In this document: positions 48,231-59,422 of the stretch, in pieces
How the letters are laid out: each line of letters opens with the position of its first letter
Numbering within the stretch: the first letter of the stretch is position 1
DNA from: CAWJKP01 sp963843465
GTDB lineage: Bacteria > Planctomycetota > Planctomycetia > Pirellulales > Thermoguttaceae
NCBI GenBank assembly: GCA_963843465.1
Contig: CAWJKP010000007.1
Location: 558,001-622,000, forward strand
Reading direction: 5' to 3'
DNA length: 64,000 nt
The notes under the pieces: model-generated
The model's database searches: none
What the model was told of the DNA's origin: nothing
The model's input: the letters and a program-made list of their open reading frames with translations, nothing else
Translations under genes and position numbers: made by a program

Positions 48231-48232
48231 TA

Positions 48233-48335
48233 GGCACACGCCGTGTGCCGTAATCTGCGGACGACACACGCCGTGTGCCTGCTACAATACGGCACACGGC
48301 GTGTGCCTGCTACAATACGGCACACGGCGTGTGCC
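48233..48335. repeat. Array of four 17-bp palindromes (GGCACACGSCGTGTGCC)
   Basis: Palindromes at 48233-48249, about 48263-48279 (one variant base), 48291-48307 and 48319-48335. The last two lie in a 28-bp direct repeat that includes CTGCTACAATAC. The array sits between the uronate-isomerase-like gene and the start of the next gene, ending 12 bases before its AAGGAG. It could form strong mRNA hairpins or be a regulator site; two more copies flank the gene on the other side (49398, 49444). Confidence 0.75.
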
Positions 48336-48359
48336 TACTACCAACCTAAGGAGATCGAC

Positions 48360-49373
48360 ATGACGCGCCCGATCACGTTGTGTACCGGCCAATGGGCCGA
48401 CTTGCCGCTGGAAACGTTGGCCCCGCTGGCCAAGTCGCTGGGGTTCGACGGGCTGGAGCTGGCCTGCTTCGGCGACCACTTCGAGGTGGACAAGGCGCTG
48501 GCCGATCCGAGCTATTGCAGCCGCAAGCGGAGAATCCTCGAGCAGCACGGCTTGCAGGTCTTTTCCATCAGCAATCACCTGGTCGGCCAGGCGGTGCTGG
48601 ACCACGTCGACGCCCGGCACCAGGCGATCTTGCCGGCTTATGTCTGGGGCGACGGCGATCCGGCGGGGGTGAATGCCCGCGCGGCCCAGGCGATGAAAGA
48701 CGCCGCCCGGGCGGCCCGCAAGCTGGGCGTGGGCGTTGTCAACGGCTTCACCGGCTCGAGCATCTGGCACCTGCTCTACAGCTTTCCCCCGGTCCCGCCG
48801 GCGTGGATCGACGAGGGATTCAAGCTGCTTGCCGAGCGGTTCCACCCGATCCTGGACGTCTTCGCCGAGTGCGGCGTGAAGTTCGCCTTGGAGGTGCATC
48901 CGACCGAGATCGCCTTCGACCTGCACACGGCCCAGCGGGCGCTGGAGGCGTTGGATCATCGTGCGGAGTTCGGCTTCAATTTCGATCCCAGCCATTTGAT
49001 CTGGCAGGGAGTGGACCCGGCCCGGTTCATCCGCAAGTTCCCCGACCGGATCTTCCACGTGCACGTGAAGGACGCGATCGTCAGGCTGGACGGCGAGAGC
49101 GGAATCCTTGCCAGCCACCTGAGCTTCGGCGATCCGCGTCGCGGCTGGGATTTTCGTTCCGTGGGGCGGGGGGGCGTCAATTTCGAGGAGATTATCCGCG
49201 CCCTGAACGACGCCGGCTATGCGGGGCCCTTGTCGGTCGAATGGGAAGACAGCGGCATGGATCGCCGGCACGGCGCGAAGGACGCCTGCGAGTACGTCAG
49301 GCGGCTCGATTTCGCGCCCAGCGGCCGCGCCTTCGACGCGGCCTTCGAGAAGCCCGGCTCGGGCGCGGGGTAA
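48360..49373 (+). CDS. Sugar phosphate isomerase/epimerase (xylose-isomerase-like TIM barrel)
   Basis: 337 residues. ATG 48360 is fixed by TAAGGAG (48347-48353); frames open further upstream run through the palindromes. AP-endonuclease-2 fold: 'LAPLAKSLGFDGLELACFGDHFEV', 'VVNGFTGSSIWHLLYSFP', metal ligands in 'ALEVHPTEIAFD' (Glu), 'FNFDPSHLIWQG' (Asp, His), 'IFHVHVKDAIV' and 'LSVEWEDSGMDR' (Glu). It catalyses isomerisation or epimerisation of a ketose or sugar acid. Third gene of the sugar cluster. Confidence 0.88.
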   Translation: MTRPITLCTGQWADLPLETLAPLAKSLGFDGLELACFGDHFEVDKALADPSYCSRKRRILEQHGLQVFSISNHLVGQAVLDHVDARHQAILPAYVWGDGDPAGVNARAAQAMKDAARAARKLGVGVVNGFTGSSIWHLLYSFPPVPPAWIDEGFKLLAERFHPILDVFAECGVKFALEVHPTEIAFDLHTAQRALEALDHRAEFGFNFDPSHLIWQGVDPARFIRKFPDRIFHVHVKDAIVRLDGESGILASHLSFGDPRRGWDFRSVGRGGVNFEEIIRALNDAGYAGPLSVEWEDSGMDRRHGAKDACEYVRRLDFAPSGRAFDAAFEKPGSGAG

Positions 49374-49388
49374 CCATTCACAGTCGGT

Positions 49389-49469
49389 AAAGTAGCAGGC
49401 ACACGCCGTGCGCCGCCCACCCCTGGTGGCGGAAACCGCGGACGGCACACGGCGTGTGCCTGCTACTTT
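49389..49469. repeat. Inverted repeat element carrying two 17-bp palindromes
   Basis: The 24-bp arms starting AAAGTAGCAGGCACACGCCGTG (49389) and ending in the complement at 49469 match at 22 of 24 positions. Palindromes lie at 49398-49414 and 49444-49460, of the same kind as in 48233-48335. An inner GC-rich hairpin separates the arms. It sits between the isomerase stop and the second PfkB gene. Confidence 0.75.
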
Positions 49470-49510
49470 GGGGGAAGTCCTGATCGCGGGACGAGAGGAG
49501 TTCCTGGCCC

Positions 49511-50468
49511 ATGCTGGATGAGTCCTTCTTTCGCGGCCGGCGTCTGGCCGTCGTCGGCAGCATCTGCCGCGACGTGAAGATGGGGGCCATTCGCCCGGGC
49601 CCGTACCTCCTGGAGGACGGCGAAACGCCGACGGCGTTCATCGTCGAGACGGTCGGCGGCGGCGGGGCCAACAGCGCGCTGGCCGCGGCCGCGCTGGGGG
49701 CCGACGTGCGATTCTGCGGCAAGGTCGGCGCGGATTCGCTCGGTCAGCGGCTCCAGCGCGCGCTGGTCCGTTGCCGCGTCACGACGTTCATTCGCCGTGA
49801 TCCGCAGGTGGCCACCGGCAATTCGATCGTCTTGAGCTACCAGAGCGGCTGCCGGCACTTCGTCAGTTGCCAGCCGAACAACGAGTCGCTGGCCCTGGCG
49901 GACATCGATCTGGCGATGCTCTCCGGCGCCCAACATCTGCTCCGGGCCGACGTCTCGGTTCTCCGAGCCGATGCTGGCCGGGGGCAACGAGGAGTTGTTC
50001 CGCGCGGCCCGCGCCCAGGGCCTGGCCACGTCGCTGGACATCAACTGGGACCCGCATTGGGGCTCGGTCGATGCGGCCACGATCCTCCGGCGCAAGCAGT
50101 CGGTGCGGCGCATTCTGCCCTGGGTCGACCTGGTCCACGGCAATGTCCGCGAGCTGAGCCAGTTCGCCGATTCCCCCGATTTGCAGGCCGCTCTCCGGCA
50201 GATCACGGCCTGGGGCGCGGGAGCGATCGTGATCCACCTGGGGGCCGACGGCGCCGGCTATTATGACCGCCGGCAGTTGACGGTCGCCCCTGCCGCTGCC
50301 GTGCGGCAATACAAGAACACCGCCGGCGCCGGCGACCTGCTGAGCGTTTGCATGATGCTCTTGCACGGCCGCGACGAGATCCCCCCGGCTGACCGGCTGC
50401 GCCTGGCCAACGCCATCGCAGCCGAATTCATCGAGGGCCGGCGCGGCGTGATTCCCGAGCTCGAATGA
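49511..50468 (+). CDS. PfkB/ribokinase family sugar kinase (copy 2), frameshifted
   Basis: About 318 residues from ATG 49511, with GAGGAG 10 bases upstream. 'LAVVGSICRDVKMGAI', 'VGGGGANSALAAAALGADVRFCGKVGADSLG' and the catalytic 'NTAGAGDLLSVCMMLL' are PfkB signatures. The frame breaks near 49951-49958; removing one C gives 'RADVWFSEPMLAGGNEELF', linking to 'DLVHGNVRELSQFAD' and the end at 50468. It differs clearly from the PfkB gene at 45971, so the cluster has two kinases, perhaps for 2-keto-3-deoxy acid and hexose-like intermediates. It ends 76 bp from the convergent giant gene. Confidence 0.8.
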
Positions 50469-50544
50469 CCCTGCGGGGTTGCCAGCACCTCCAAGCCCAT
50501 GCCTCGGGGTTCAGGTTGTTGTGCTTCAGCCGTTCCCTTCAGTG

Positions 50545-53500
50545 CTACACCTCGTCGAACAACCAGAGATCGGACGCAGAGAGACGCTTTTGCGATCCAG
50601 TGTCGGCCGTGTCGGCGCTGGAGTCCGCCAGGACTGCCATCATCGCCGCGTCGTGTGCCGCTGCGCCGCTGCCCGCTGTGCTACTGACCCAGTAGGAGAT
50701 GAGTGTCTCCGACTTGCCAATCGTGAAAACGATGTCCGAGACGTTCGGGCAGCCGGCATCGGTGATGTAGCTATTCCCGGGTAGCGACCCCAACCCCTGG
50801 TTTGCTCCACGTACCGTGACCTTCCAGCCAGTGACGACACCGGCGCTGGACGTGACGGGCACCACCGCATGAACCACGCCCACATGGCCGTTGGTAGTGT
50901 TAACCCCGTGGCCGGCGTTTGGTTGAAAGACGATCACAGCGCCCACCGTCGGCGCCGATTCCTTCGTAAAGCCGTTCTGTTGCAAGTAGGGGAGGTGGGA
51001 CACGCCTCCTTGCCGGTAGGACACGCCCCACTGATAGGCGTTCGGATAATTGTTCGGAAGACCTTCCACCTTGGCGACATAGGCCGTGCACGGGAAGCCC
51101 CCAATGGCCGAAGCCCCGGCACTAGCGCTGCTAAGAAGCCGGCTCGTGCCCATGGCCCTGATCCAGTACCAGTACGTCGTCCCGGCTACCGCGGACTTGT
51201 CGTTATAGCTGGCGCCGGTCACGTCCGAGGGATTGATCTTCGTCGCCGTGCCGCTGTTGTTGCAAGTGCTGCGGTACACTTCGTACGCGCTGGCGTTGGC
51301 GGATCGAGTCCACGTCACCTGCACCGCATTAACGACATAGGTCGTGGCCACGTTGGTCGGCGGCTGGATGGTTGTCACCGTGAACGTGGCGGTGCCTTTC
51401 ACGGCCCCGCTGCTTGCCGTTACCGTCCCGTTGCTGACTGAACTGTTGGGTGCCGTCAACAGGCCGCCTGCGTTGATCGTCCCGGCTGTCTTGCTCCAGG
51501 CGAATACAGGCTGCTTCTGCGTAGCCAAGGCAAAACCGAACTGGTCGATCCCCGTGCCCGAGAACTGCTGCGTTAGTCCCGTGCTCAGGCTCGCTGTGGA
51601 CGGACTCACCTTGATCGCGGTGAGCGTCTGGTCCACCGTCACGCTCACGCTGCTGGTCGCCGCCAGGACGCCGGCATCCTTGATCGTCACCGTAAAGTTG
51701 TACGTGCCCGCCTCGCCGAACGTGGCGGTGGTGTTCTTCGCCGCGTTGCTGCCGTTGACACTGAATCTCACCGCGGCCGGGAGAGTGCCCGTAAGCGCCC
51801 ACGTGTAGCTCAGCTTCGCCGCGACTCCCTCACCCGCCCCCAGCACCGAAAGATTGGTGGTCTTCCCCAAAACCGTGGCGGGCGTCGCACTCGCCGCCCA
51901 CGCGACCGTCAGCGACCCGTTGTGGTAGCTGATGGCATAGTTGCCCAGCCCTGTGCAAACCGCCGCGCTGGGCACAATCGGGTACGAGCCTACCGCCGCC
52001 GCCGCCGCCGCCCCGGCGCAGGTCAGCGTCACGCTCGTCACCGTGTCGCCGTTGACCAACTCGCCCGCGCCGGTCGTGAACTCCGTGCCGGCAAAGGTCA
52101 GCGTCTTGCCGTAAGTCTTGCTGCTGCTGTTGGCCGTGATTTCCAACGCCGCCGGGCTGACCGTCAGCAACCCGTTGTGATAGTGGATGGTGTAGTTGCT
52201 CAGGCCCGTGCCCAACGGCGCGTTGGGCACAATGCTGTACGGCGAGCCGGTAACCGTCGCCGTCGCCGCCGTCGCGCCGCAGGTCAGCGTCACGCTCGTC
52301 ACCGTGTCGCCGTTGACCAAGTCGCCTGCGCCGACGGTGAACGCCGTGCCGGCAAGAGTCACCGTCTGGCCGTAGGTCTTGTTCGTGCTGTTGGCCGTGA
52401 TGTCCAACGCCGCCGGGCTGACCGTCAGCGACCCGTTTTGATAGTTGATGGTGTAGTTGCCCAGCCCCGTGCCCGCCGGCGCGCTGGGCACAATCGTGTA
52501 TGGCGAGCCGGCAACCGTCGCCGTCCCCGCCGCCCCGGCGCAGGTCAGCGTGACGCTCGTTACCGTGTCCCCGTTGACCAACTCACCCGCGCCGGTGGTG
52601 AACGCCGTGCCGGCAAGGGTCGCTGTCTGACCGTACGTCTTGCTCGTGCTGTTGGCCGTGACGTCCAACGTCGCCGGGGTGACCGTCAACGACCCGTTGT
52701 AATAGTAGATGGTGTAGTTGCCCAGCCCGGTGCCCGCCGGCGCTGGGCACAATGCTGTATGGCGAGCCGGCCACCATCGCCGTCCCCGCCGCCCCGGCGC
52801 AGGTCAGGGTCACGCTCGTCACCGTGTTGCCGTTGACCAACTCGCCTACGCCGGTGGTGAACTCCGTGCCGGCAAAGGTCAGCATCTTGCCGTAAGTCTT
52901 GGTGCTGCTGTTGGCCGTAATGTCCAACGCCGCCGGCGTGATCGCGAGGGACCCGGCGACGTAGCTGATCGTGTAGTTGGTATCCGCCGCGCCGCTGGCG
53001 GTGATCGGGTAATTGCTCACCGGGCTGGCCGCCGTGGCTGTCGTCAAGAGCGTCGGCGGCGTCGTGAGGCTCGCCGGGGTGTCGCCGTTGACGAGGCCCG
53101 CGTAGCTGGCCGTGAGCGTGGGCAAGGCCGCTCCGTAACGCTTCGTCTGGCTGTCGGCGGTGATCGTCAGCGGGGCAGCCGTCACCGAGAGCGTGCCGCC
53201 GACGTAGCCAATCGTGTAGTCGGCGTCCACCGCGCCGCTCCCGGTAATCGGGTAACTGCCGAAGTGGCTGGTCGCCGTGGCTGTCGTCAAGAGCGTCGGC
53301 GGCGTCGTGAGGCTGGCCGGGGTGTCGCCGTTAACCAGGCCCGCGTAGCTGGCCGTGAGCGTGGGCAAGGCTGCTCCGTACTGCTTCGTCTGGCTGTCGG
53401 CGGTGATCGTCAGCGGGACCGGCTTGACGTTGAGCGTCACCTGGGCGCTAGCCGCGTTATAATCGTTGGTGCCGGCGACCGTGACGGTGAGTACCTCGCC

Positions 53501-56500
53501 GGAACCGGCGTGCGGCACGGTGCCGGCTGCGGGGCTGTAGCTCACCGCTCCCGCCGTCGCCGGGCCGGGGACGGTCACCGTGGCGTCGAACTGAGTTGCG
53601 CCCAGCGACGTACCGTAGACGACGGCCGCAGGATTTGCCCATTGGATCGTTTGGTTTGCCTTGGTGATCGTGAGAGTGCCGGCGAGGAGGTTGAAGCTAT
53701 AGTTGTTGGCCGCCAGCGTGTTGGCCGAGATGCTGATCGGATAGACGCCGGGGTCGCTGGCCGAGGCGGCTGGGGTCGAGAGGCTTGGCGCACCGCTGAC
53801 CACGCTGGACGTGTCGCCGTTGACGAAGCCCGAGAGAATGTAGCTCAGCGACGGGTTGGCTGCGCCGTAGGCCCGGTTCTCACTGTCGGCGGTCACCGTC
53901 AACACGGCCTGGTTCAACGTCTGGAACATTGCGCCCGTGTTACCGTCGAAATAGGGATCGCCGCTGTAAACGGCGGTGATCGTATGAATGGCCACATTGA
54001 GGGCAGAGGTGGTGAATGTGGCGGTGCCGCTGGTCAACGTGACTGGCGATGAGATCTGCGTGGCTCCATCGTAGAAGGTCGCCGTGCCGGTAGGTGTGCC
54101 GCTGGCCGGTGCCACCGCACTCATCGTTGCCGTGAAAGTCACCGCCTGCCCGTAGGTCGACGTGCTGCTCGAAGAAGTCACGGTGACGGACGCTTCCTGC
54201 GGGGCTGGGGTGGTCACCGGGCTGTACGTGACCGCTATGAACGCGGTACCGATGTTAGACTTATCGTCGATGGCTCCGACGTAGATGGTGTTGACGCCAG
54301 GCATCAGTTCAATGGGCGAGGCCGCCCAGGTACCGCCGGAATTGAGGAAATCCCCGCTTCCGCCCATGCTGTCATTGCATGCCATCACATCCACGGTGCC
54401 GGCATTGTCGGTCACGTTCCCGGAAAGGAACAGAAGCGGATCGCTGGTAGTGTAGGTGCTACTGGACGTTGGGCCGGTGATGGCAACGACGGGGAGATTC
54501 GGGTTGCCCGGCAACGTCACGGAGGCGTAATTGTAGTAATCGACGTTGTCCGCGCCGTCCTCCAGCCAAACATAAAGCGTGGTGGCTTGCTGCGAGGGGT
54601 TACAAACCGTCAGCGGCATCGAGTCCGCCAGATCACCGGAATAGCCGTCTTCGCTTGACGTGGGGGCCGATCCAAGTTTCCACCACACCTCGCCAAAGCC
54701 GTAGGTGTCACTCGGGTTGCTCCATGTCACGCTGAATGAATTCGCGGTCGCGTCAAGCAAAGTCGCGATAAGGCCGATCGGTGCGCTGGGCGCGGTGGTC
54801 CCGGGGTTGGCCTGCACGGCAAACGAGCCTGGGTTGGACGTCCAGGGGCCGGGATTTATGACAGTGACGGTCCAGTTGTTGTCGCTGACCTCTCCGACCT
54901 TGATGTCGTACGTAAGTTCGTTGGAATTAACGTAGGTGGGCACGCGGTCCTTGTAATAGTTGGTCCCGTCAAAGAATTGCAGCGTGGAACTAGATGTGAA
55001 GCCGGAGCCGTAGATGGTAAGAAGTTGAGTTTGGGGCAACGGCAGGCCCGGCAAGGTCGTCGGCGTGACCTGATTAATCTTCGGAAGGGATGGGGCCGCG
55101 GGCGGGGTCATGTTCACGCTCAGCGTAATGTCCCCCGACGTGTAGTAACTGGTGCCGTCCACCAGCGAGGTGTAAAGGGTCCCATCAACGGAAATATCGT
55201 AGGTGGTCCCCTGGACCGCATTAAAAGTGACCTCGCTACACTGCGATTGGGCCGCCGTTCCCGGGTCGGTGAAGTCGTAGTTGGCGGCGACAGGCGTAAG
55301 GGCCGACACGCTGCTCCCCGTGTAGACGCTGAGGGCCGTCTCGAAATCTGATCCGAGCGTATCGATCTGGACGGAACCGCTGGCCGGCGCGGTCCATTGC
55401 CACCAGACGGACTGCCCCACCCCGCGCCCATTGCAACTAGTGGGCTCGCCCGGCTCAAGCGTCGCACTATCATTGTCCCCGCTCACCGTCGCGGAGTACC
55501 CCGTGATAACGCTTGCCGACGCAAAGTCGTCGTTTGGACACTCAATCAGATCATAGGCGGCATCGCCAAGACATTGATGCACAAGCTCGGTTGGATGCAT
55601 GCCATCCCAGAAGAGATATGCGTCGGCGCTCGCGGGAGCCGGATCGACGTGCGACGCCTCTTGGGGCACCCCCTCGCTGTCCTCGAAAATGAACTGATTG
55701 TTGAGGCCCGGATACCTGCCATTCAACATCTGCTCGAAAAGCGAGTGAACATCAAGGCCCCAAACCGCATTGGCGTAGCCGCCCGGCGCGATGCACGTGG
55801 TTTGGAGGAGACTTACCGCGCTGGCCCAATCGGAATTGAACGTCTGCACCGCATCTTTCAGCGCGCTTTCGACCGATGGCGAGTAGCCGGCGTCCCAAAA
55901 GCTGTTCGCGGGGCACCCCAGGGCGTGAGGAATCTCGTCAAGCTCAGGAAGGTTAGGCCAGATAATATATTTTGCCCCCTGGGCAATAAGCTGCTCGATA
56001 TACCCCTCGAGGTTGTTCACCGCGTCGTTCGCAACCGCTTCGAAGTGCTGGACGTCGGGCTGTATGCCGAACCCAAGCTCCGTCTGCGCCCAGTTCGCGG
56101 CGTCGATCAGGTCGTTTCCGCCGGCCCAGATCACATAAAGGGCGTTCGAAGGGCAAACACTCGTGTTGGCGAAATAGTCCGAGACTTGTTTACCGACGTT
56201 CGGGAGCCCCCAGGAACCGTTCAAGGAGGCCATACTCGCAAGCATGCTCAAGCCGAACGCGCCCACCTCGTTCCCGCCGCCCGTCTCTGCCCCGCCGGTC
56301 GCATAGTCGCTTCCACCGCTGGATGCTGGCGTGGGTACGCCAATTCCAAGGTCCTTTGCTAGCTCCTCCTCCCAGACGCATGGGCCCGAGGTGAACCGGC
56401 CATCGGTCTGCTTGAAGCCCGCCCACCAAGCAAGCGAGCCGTTGACGTTACCCACGTCCGAGAGGCTATCCCCGAAGACGATCATCTGCGAGAACTCGTT

Positions 56501-59422
56501 TGGCGGGGCGTTGACCGTCTCCTGCTGGGTGGCCGGGGTGAGGCCGGTGGCGGAGGCTGTCAGCGTGGGTGTACCCGCCGCCGTATCCTCGTACTTGAAG
56601 CTCGCCGTGCTGCTCCCTGCAGGGATCGTCACAGTCGTGATCGTGCCCGTGTCAGCCGTGTCCCAAAACGTGCCCGTCGCGGAAGTCGTCGTTGCCAAGC
56701 TGACCGTCTGCCCAGCGCCGCCCGCCACGACCACGATACCCGATCCATCTTCGAGCTGCACTGCGATCGCGCCCGAAGCCATTCCCGCCGTGAACTTCTG
56801 CGCGGTGCTGGTGAAAACCAACTTGCTGGCCGTGAGTTGGTACTCGCATGCCCCAATGTCCACGATATTGTTCACAATTCGCGGCAACCCGCGCTGATCG
56901 GTGGTGATTCCGGAAGGTATCAGGCCATTACTGCCGGCATCGACGGCAGGGCTGCCGACAAGCGGTGGCGCGGTCTCCATTGTAGTTCCGTCGGGCATAG
57001 TCGGTCCGCCGTAGGCGCCGAGGTTGGCTATCTGCGGATTCAGCGGCGTGGCGTGGGTGCCAATTTGATCGGTGGCGGTGGAGGTAAATGTTGCCTGGGA
57101 CGGGTCTCCGATGAGGCAGTAGTTGGCAGTGACGAGCCCATCGACGTCGGGCCCAGAACTGCTGGAATTGTAGGCAACGATCGAGTTGTTGAGCGTTACC
57201 GTTCCACCAAGGATTCCGCCGGCACCGGAGTAAATTCCGCCGCCGCTGCCCGACGAGTGGTTTTGGGACACCGTGCAGTTATCTAAAGTCAACGACCTGC
57301 CATCGCCTCCGGAGATCCCGCCGCCGGAATTATCCCAAACCGTGCAGTTAACCAGCGTCGCCGTACCCGCAAGGTCAAAATTCACTAGGCCGCCGTCCCC
57401 GTTTCCCGATATCGTGCTGTCGCTGACCGTCAACGTTCCTGCATTCATTATGCCGGTGCTCGAATTTCCGCAGATGGTGCAGCCTTGGACTGACATGACA
57501 AGGTTGGTGGCCTCGTCATAGGTGTAAAGGCCGGTTCCCGAGTTGTTCGAGATGCTGCAACCCGTGATGGACACCGGAACCGATGCTGCTCCCCCGTAAC
57601 CATCGAAATAGATGCCGCGGTCGGCGTTGCCGGAGAGGTTGGAGTTGCTGACCGTCAACGAGCCTCCCTCCGTAGTGTCAAAGTAGATGCCGTCATAGCC
57701 GGAAAGGGTGCAGCCCGCCACATTGAGGTAGCCGCTGTCATTGGCAATGGGGTCGTAGGAGGACGCGGCCTCAACCGTGAGACCGGAAATCTGCACGTTG
57801 CGTATGCCGGCGTCGACCTGGAACACGCCGTGGATCCCGTCGTGGGTTCCATCGATCGTCAACTGGCTGGCCCCGGGGCCCTGAATCGTGAGAGGCTCTG
57901 AAATTTCAAGAACGCCGCTGGTCAGTTTGATCGGCCCGACGAGGCTCGGCGAAAACGTAATCGTGTCGCCTGCGGCAGCCGCCAAAATGGCCGCGCGGAG
58001 ACTACCCGCGCCGCCGTCGTTCGTATTGGTGACGGTCCAGGTGCTGTTTACGAGGCTTAAAGCGCCCTCGCACGCGCCGATGTCCACCGTGGGATTGCCA
58101 TTTACACTCACCGTTCGCGGCAACCCGCGCTCATCGGTGGTTACGCCCGATGGGATTAGGGTGACGCTTCCGGCGTCGATGACCGGGCTGCCGGTAAGAA
58201 GTGGCGCGGTCTCCATTGTGGTACCATCGGGCATCGTCGGCCCACCGTATTCGCCGCCGAGCCAGGCAATCTGCGGATTGAGGGGCGTCGCGTGGGTGCC
58301 AATTTGATCGGTGGCCGTGGAGGTGAATGTTGCCTGGGACGGGTCTCCGATGAGGCAGTAGTTGGCAGTGACGAGCCCATCGACGTCGGGCCCAGAACTG
58401 CTGGAATTGTAGGCAACGATCGAGTTGTTGAGCGTTACCGTTCCACCAAGGCTTCCGCCTGCGCCGGAGTAAATTCCGCCGCCGCTGCCCGACGAGTGGT
58501 TTTGGGACACCGTGCAGTTATCTAAAGTCAACGACCTGCCATCGCCTCCGGAGATCCCGCCGCCGGAATTATCCCAAACCGTGCAGTTAACCAGCGTCGC
58601 CGTACCCGCAAGGTCAAAATTCACTAGGCCGCCGTCCCCGTTTCCCGATATCGTGCTGTCGCTGACCGTCAACGTTCCTGCATTCATTATGCCGGTGCTC
58701 GAATTTCCGCAGATGGTGCAGCCTTGGACTGACATGACAAGGTTGGTGGCCTCGTCATAGGTGTAAAGGCCGGTTCCCGAGTTGTTCGAGATGCTGCAAC
58801 CCGTGATGGACACCGGAACCGATGCTGCTCCCCCGTAACCATCGAAATAGATGCCGCGGTCGGCGTTGCCGGAGAGGTTGGAGTTGCTGACCGTCAACGA
58901 GCCTCCCTCCGTAGTGTCAAAGTAGATGCCGTCATAGCCGGAAAGGGTGCAGCCCGCCACATTGAGGTAGCCGCTGTCATTGGCAATGGCGTCGTAGTAG
59001 GCCCCGGTCTTTGCCGTAAGACCGGAAATCTGCACATTGCGAATGCCGGCGTCCACCTGGAACACGCCGTGGCCCCCGTTGTTCGTTCCGTCGATCGTCA
59101 ACTGACTGGCCCCGGGGCCTTGAATCGTGAGAGGCTCTGAAATCTCCAGAACACCGCTGGTCAACTTGATCGGCCCGACGAGGCCGGGGGAAAACGTAAT
59201 CGTATCGCCTGCCGCAGCCGCCAAGATCGTCGCGCGGAGACTGCCCGCGCCACTGTCATTCGCATTGGTGACGACGCTCAGCAAGCGTCGGTCCTCCAAC
59301 GCTTCGCAGACCAACCGGCGTTGCCGCAGAGACAAGCCGAGAACGCTTTGTCGCGGTCTCGTGGTGCGACGACTAGATTGCTTGGCCCATCTTGGAAAAC
59401 GGAAACCGTTGAGCATAAGCAT
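50545..59422 (-). CDS. Giant secreted LEPR-XLL protein: beta-helix repeats, GDSL esterase, Ig-like and MBG/YDG repeats, CHAP domain
   Basis: About 2,959 residues after allowing for a 2-bp deletion near 52738-52743; otherwise the ORF is split into 2,279 and 735 codons. N-terminus: Arg-rich leader with 'EALEDRRLLS' (residues ~40-49), the planctomycete LEPR-XLL-type sorting signature. Then two ~413-residue units of parallel beta-helix type ('GSLRATILAAAAGDTITF' ... 'VDIGACE'). A GDSL/SGNH domain follows near residues 975-1290 ('VFGDSLSDVGN', 'IWAGGNDLI', 'WDGMHPTELVHQ'). Next come an IPT/TIG-like domain ('LLTIYGSGF'), a FN3-like and Ig-like domains ('GQAVTFTATMS'), and six or more MBG/YDG-type repeats ('YGAALPTLTASYAGLVNGDTP'). 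PKD/Big2-like and FN3 modules follow. The C-terminus is CHAP-like ('PCTAYVAKVEG', 'GHVGVVHAVVPV'). It is probably a surface adhesin or enzyme with esterase and amidase/peptidase parts. ATG 59422 follows GGAAGGGGTG. Confidence 0.82.
52131..53000. repeat. 261-bp tandem MBG/YDG-type coding repeats
   Basis: The marker TGGCCGTGAT-type sequence recurs at 52131, 52392, 52653 and 52912, i.e. with periods of 261, 261 and 259 bp. The 87-codon unit encodes an MBG/YDG-type Ig-like domain ('KTYGQT..LAGTAF..GAGELVNGDTVTSVTLTC'). The 259-bp interval carries the frameshift described for the giant gene. Confidence 0.8.
56845..59275. repeat. Two-copy 1,239-bp tandem duplication in the giant gene
   Basis: Two beta-helix-encoding units of 413 codons lie in tandem (about 59275-58060 and 58035-56845, minus strand). 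A core of ~650 bp (about 57095-57748 against 58334-58987) is nearly identical at DNA level, with only a few differences near 57215 and 58455, whereas the unit ends differ more ('TNNGGHG' against 'THDGIHG'). Confidence 0.85.

Noticed and set aside
48233..48335. Possible CRISPR array of palindromic repeats
   Set aside because: Intervals are 10-13 bases and partly repeated, too short for spacers; no cas genes.
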